Shown: positions 63,227 to 64,000 of the stretch, one piece after another
How positions within the stretch are numbered: position 1 is the stretch's first letter
Layout of the letters: each line of letters starts with the position of its first letter
NCBI RefSeq assembly: GCF_900496995.4
Contig: NC_044029.1
Coordinates: 6,014,001-6,078,000 of the forward strand
Length of the DNA: 64,000 nucleotides
DNA from: Aquila chrysaetos chrysaetos
Lineage: Eukaryota > Chordata > Aves > Accipitriformes > Accipitridae
Reading direction: 5' to 3'
The notes under the pieces: model-generated
Seen by the model: the letters and a program-made list of their open reading frames with translations, nothing else
The model's database searches: none
What the model was told of the DNA's origin: nothing
Position numbers and translations under genes: made by a program

Positions 63227-63934
63227 GTAATTCGTGGTCAAATATATACACTGCAGCAGCTGAAAAGAAAATCCTGATTTTTCACTTATGTTATACTTTC
63301 TTTCTTTGCTACACAAACAGTTTGCCTGGCAAAACTAATAAAGGAAAAGATCTTATAGCTCACTAGCATGTACTCCATTGAAGCAGCCATTTCAATACAT
63401 GTGTGTGCTTTTCCCAAGCCAATATAATGAGATTCTGCAACTGCCTTCAGCAGTATTATTGTCTTGTGAAATCAAACTAGCTACTTTTTGTTATGATGGA
63501 AAGAACCGACTCTTTTAACATTCAAGCATCCACACATTCACACAGATATTAGTGTCACAATCTAGTCTATTGGAATTAGTCCAGGATAGCCTGTTCAAAT
63601 CATACATCTGCAGCAGCAACAGAGTAAGCAGAGTACATACATAGCTTTGCAGAGCAAAAAGAATGAGTTTTCATTTCTTTTTTCCATGGGTTATGCTAAA
63701 GAACAGTATCAGCATGCAGTCAGTCCACACAGAGCTGAGGTATTTAGGTTTTTTGCTCTCTAGCCATCTCAGTACTTCAAGCTTTGTTCCAATGTCCTCA
63801 GTTTTTTTCTTTCATTAGATGTGGAATTTAACCACAGATCAACATTGCAAGCCATCCTTCAAAAGGGCGGTGAGGTCTCATTCATTTTCTCCTGATACCG
63901 GGAAGTCCTTGTTACACTCAAGTTATAATCTCAT
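63227..63934. other. No recognised gene
   Basis: AT-rich sequence with no identifiable gene or element. Confidence 0.5.
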
Positions 63935-64000
63935 TGTCGTGGTTTAATCCCAGCCGGTAACTCAGCACCACGCAGCTGCTCGCTCACTCCCCTCCCCCCG
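63935..64000 (+). mobile_element. Start of an avian endogenous-retrovirus LTR, cut by window edge
   Basis: Beginning at TG (63935), the words TGTCGTGGTTTAATCCCAGC, CGGTAACTCAGCACCACG, CAGCTGCTCGCTCACTCC and CCTCCCCCC run to the window end. I recognise this as the 5' end of an LTR widespread in bird genomes (from memory, family not named). Only 66 bases are inside the window, so whether it is a solo LTR or the flank of a longer provirus cannot be seen. Confidence 0.82.

Overview
The window looks like ordinary nuclear DNA from a bird, probably Neoaves. It is AT-rich vertebrate sequence with CpG depletion, and the recognisable repeats are almost all CR1 LINEs. The two best-preserved copies end in the avian-type octamer tail (ATTCTRTG)n. 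There are also pieces of two long terminal repeats (LTRs) of the kind scattered through many avian genomes. I see no operons, bacterial genes, CRISPR array, tRNA or rRNA. The long open frames that exist are either CR1 reverse-transcriptase remains or look like chance frames in AT-rich DNA.

Layout. 1-16 kb: unannotated sequence holding two old forward-strand CR1 3' pieces (about 2085-2280 and 9785-10135), a TA/TG microsatellite cluster (11.48-11.66 kb) and a possible ancient amniote repeat (14.2 kb). 16.06-16.48 kb: an ancient CR1/L3-type fragment, reverse-oriented. 16.5-31 kb: AT-rich intergenic or intronic sequence with one truncated LTR (23.28 kb) and one candidate terminal coding exon on the minus strand (25.86-26.06 kb) with a splice-acceptor-like start and a nearby AATAAA. 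31.0-31.25 kb: a long pyrimidine-rich tract ending in CAG. 38.26-39.68 kb: the best-preserved CR1, minus strand, with reverse-transcriptase coding sequence broken by frameshifts and stops and an altered catalytic motif (FADN). 49.38-49.78 kb: the only strong CpG island, a promoter candidate. 61.45-62.59 and 63.04-63.23 kb: two more minus-strand CR1 copies. 63.94 kb to the window edge: the start of an LTR running out of the window.

No complete protein-coding gene can be supported. The sequence fits a gene desert or a very large intron. If host gene material is present, the best candidates are the CpG island at 49.4-49.8 kb and the short minus-strand exon at 25.9-26.1 kb. They could in principle be the two ends of one minus-strand gene of about 24 kb, but nothing here links them directly. 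I found no sequence I would confidently call a new biological system.
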